This document shows, in pieces, positions 5,376 to 5,502 of a stretch of DNA of 5,502 nt. The notes below the pieces were generated by a model. It saw only the letters and a list, made by a program, of their open reading frames with translations, was not told the origin of the DNA and searched no databases. The stretch comes from Candidatus Nomurabacteria bacterium RIFCSPLOWO2_01_FULL_46_18 (GTDB taxonomy: Bacteria > Patescibacteriota > Minisyncoccia > Phycocordibacterales > UBA9973): positions 14,100 to 19,601 of the forward strand of contig MFVH01000023.1 of NCBI GenBank assembly GCA_001786015.1, given 5' to 3'. A program made the translations under genes and the position numbers. Within the stretch, counting starts at the first letter, position 1. Every line of letters starts with the position of its first letter.

Positions 5376-5398
5376 ACGGCTCAACGCGCTGAGCCGTT
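5374..5398. repeat. Perfect hairpin repeat (copy 2)
   Basis: AACGGCTCA (5375-5383) pairs perfectly with TGAGCCGTT (5390-5398) over the 6-base loop ACGCGC. The element overlaps the last base of the nuclease stop codon. It matches 3628-3652 at 23 of 25 positions. On the plus strand GGGGG follows rather than a T-run, so it is not a standard terminator for the nuclease gene; on the minus strand TATTTTCTTTT follows, but no minus-strand gene is seen nearby. It ends 5 bases before the next TTGAAA box. Confidence 0.8.
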
Positions 5399-5403
5399 GG
5401 GGG

Positions 5404-5430
5404 TTGAAAAAAGGCAACTTGGTATATAAT
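5404..5430 (+). promoter_or_regulatory. Promoter of the right-edge gene
   Basis: A perfect -10 TATAAT lies at 5425-5430. Upstream TTGAAA (5404-5409) is 15 bp away, slightly short; a one- or two-base shifted -35 (GTTGAA, GGTTGA) gives 16-17 bp. TGG before TATATA (5420-5428) also offers an extended -10 reading. The start site should fall near 5437, inside the tandem palindromes. Confidence 0.7.
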
Positions 5431-5434
5431 GTAA

Positions 5435-5458
5435 GTAATCGATTACGTAATCGATTAC
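5435..5458. promoter_or_regulatory. Operator-like tandem perfect palindromes
   Basis: The 12-bp perfect palindrome GTAATCGATTAC occurs twice without a gap, at 5435-5446 and 5447-5458, so the whole 24 bp is also a palindrome. It starts 4 bp after the TATAAT box and covers the expected transcription start, the classic place for a repressor operator. In the RNA the two copies could also fold on each other just ahead of the ATG at 5463. No Shine-Dalgarno is present between it and that ATG. Confidence 0.75.
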
Positions 5459-5462
5459 GTAT

Positions 5463-5502
5463 ATGGGCATACTCAAATCAGGCAGTAGTGCAATAAGAAA
5501 AA
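5463..5502 (+). CDS. Start of an unidentified gene (runs off right edge)
   Basis: Only 13 codons are visible: ATG then GILKSGSSAIRK, open to the window end. The reading rests on position: a strong promoter, an operator-like double palindrome ending 4 bases upstream, and an ATG with no competing start nearby. The peptide is too short to assign. Because genes behind such operators are often autoregulated, it could encode a small DNA-binding regulator or an antitoxin, but that is a guess. No ribosome-binding site is seen. Confidence 0.45.
   Translation, partial: MGILKSGSSAIRK

Noticed and set aside
5374..5398. The hairpin after the nuclease stop as a rho-independent terminator
   Set aside because: The stem is perfect, but GGGGG rather than a T-run follows on the plus strand. 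The T-rich tail exists only on the minus strand, where no gene ends.

Overview
The window looks like a piece of a Patescibacteria (Candidate Phyla Radiation, Parcubacteria-like) chromosome. The grounds are a compact gene set, a minus-strand block secG / family-5 solute-binding protein / ribonuclease J start, a bacterial deoxyhypusine-synthase-like protein, a winged-HTH + GHKL ATPase + STAS-like (DUF4325-type) protein of a kind I associate with these genomes, and starts with little or no Shine-Dalgarno spacing. This taxonomic call is inference from gene content, not a database match. All complete genes end in TAA or TAG and read through in the standard bacterial code.

Layout. Minus strand, positions 1-2249: three co-directional genes read right to left. 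They are secG (2007-2249), a membrane-anchored family-5 peptide-binding protein (263-1981), and the first 85 codons of a probable ribonuclease J (1-257), which runs off the left edge. A 45-bp divergent spacer separates them from a plus-strand pair: a deoxyhypusine-synthase-like enzyme (2295-3290) and, 10 bp later, a DUF167/YggU-family protein (3301-3522). This left part is GC-rich (about 53-62% in three hand-counted 60-base lines).

From about 3530 the character changes. A 187-bp spacer (3523-3709) holds several inverted repeats and then a promoter with a duplicated TTGACA box. It leads almost without leader into a 349-aa protein that joins a winged helix-turn-helix, a GHKL-type ATPase and a STAS-like domain (3710-4759). 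A spacer with an ACTTTA repeat and a promoter-like sequence follows. Next is a 170-aa PD-(D/E)XK nuclease-like protein (4863-5375), then a perfect hairpin repeat. Last comes a strong-looking promoter with two tandem 12-bp palindromes over its start site, in front of a gene that runs off the right edge (5463 onward). The coding sequence here is clearly AT-richer (25-42% GC in four counted lines).

How the parts may work together. The left block is housekeeping: protein secretion, peptide or oligomer capture, RNA turnover and polyamine-type chemistry. The right block reads as an accessory, regulated region. Its ATPase and STAS-like domains recall anti-sigma/anti-anti-sigma partner switching, but fused to a DNA-binding domain in one chain. 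Its neighbour is an orphan nuclease, and near-identical 25-nt hairpin repeats stand 5-6 nt upstream of the -35 boxes of the first and last promoters. Whether these genes form one functional system cannot be decided from the sequence alone, but it is the most interesting hypothesis here.
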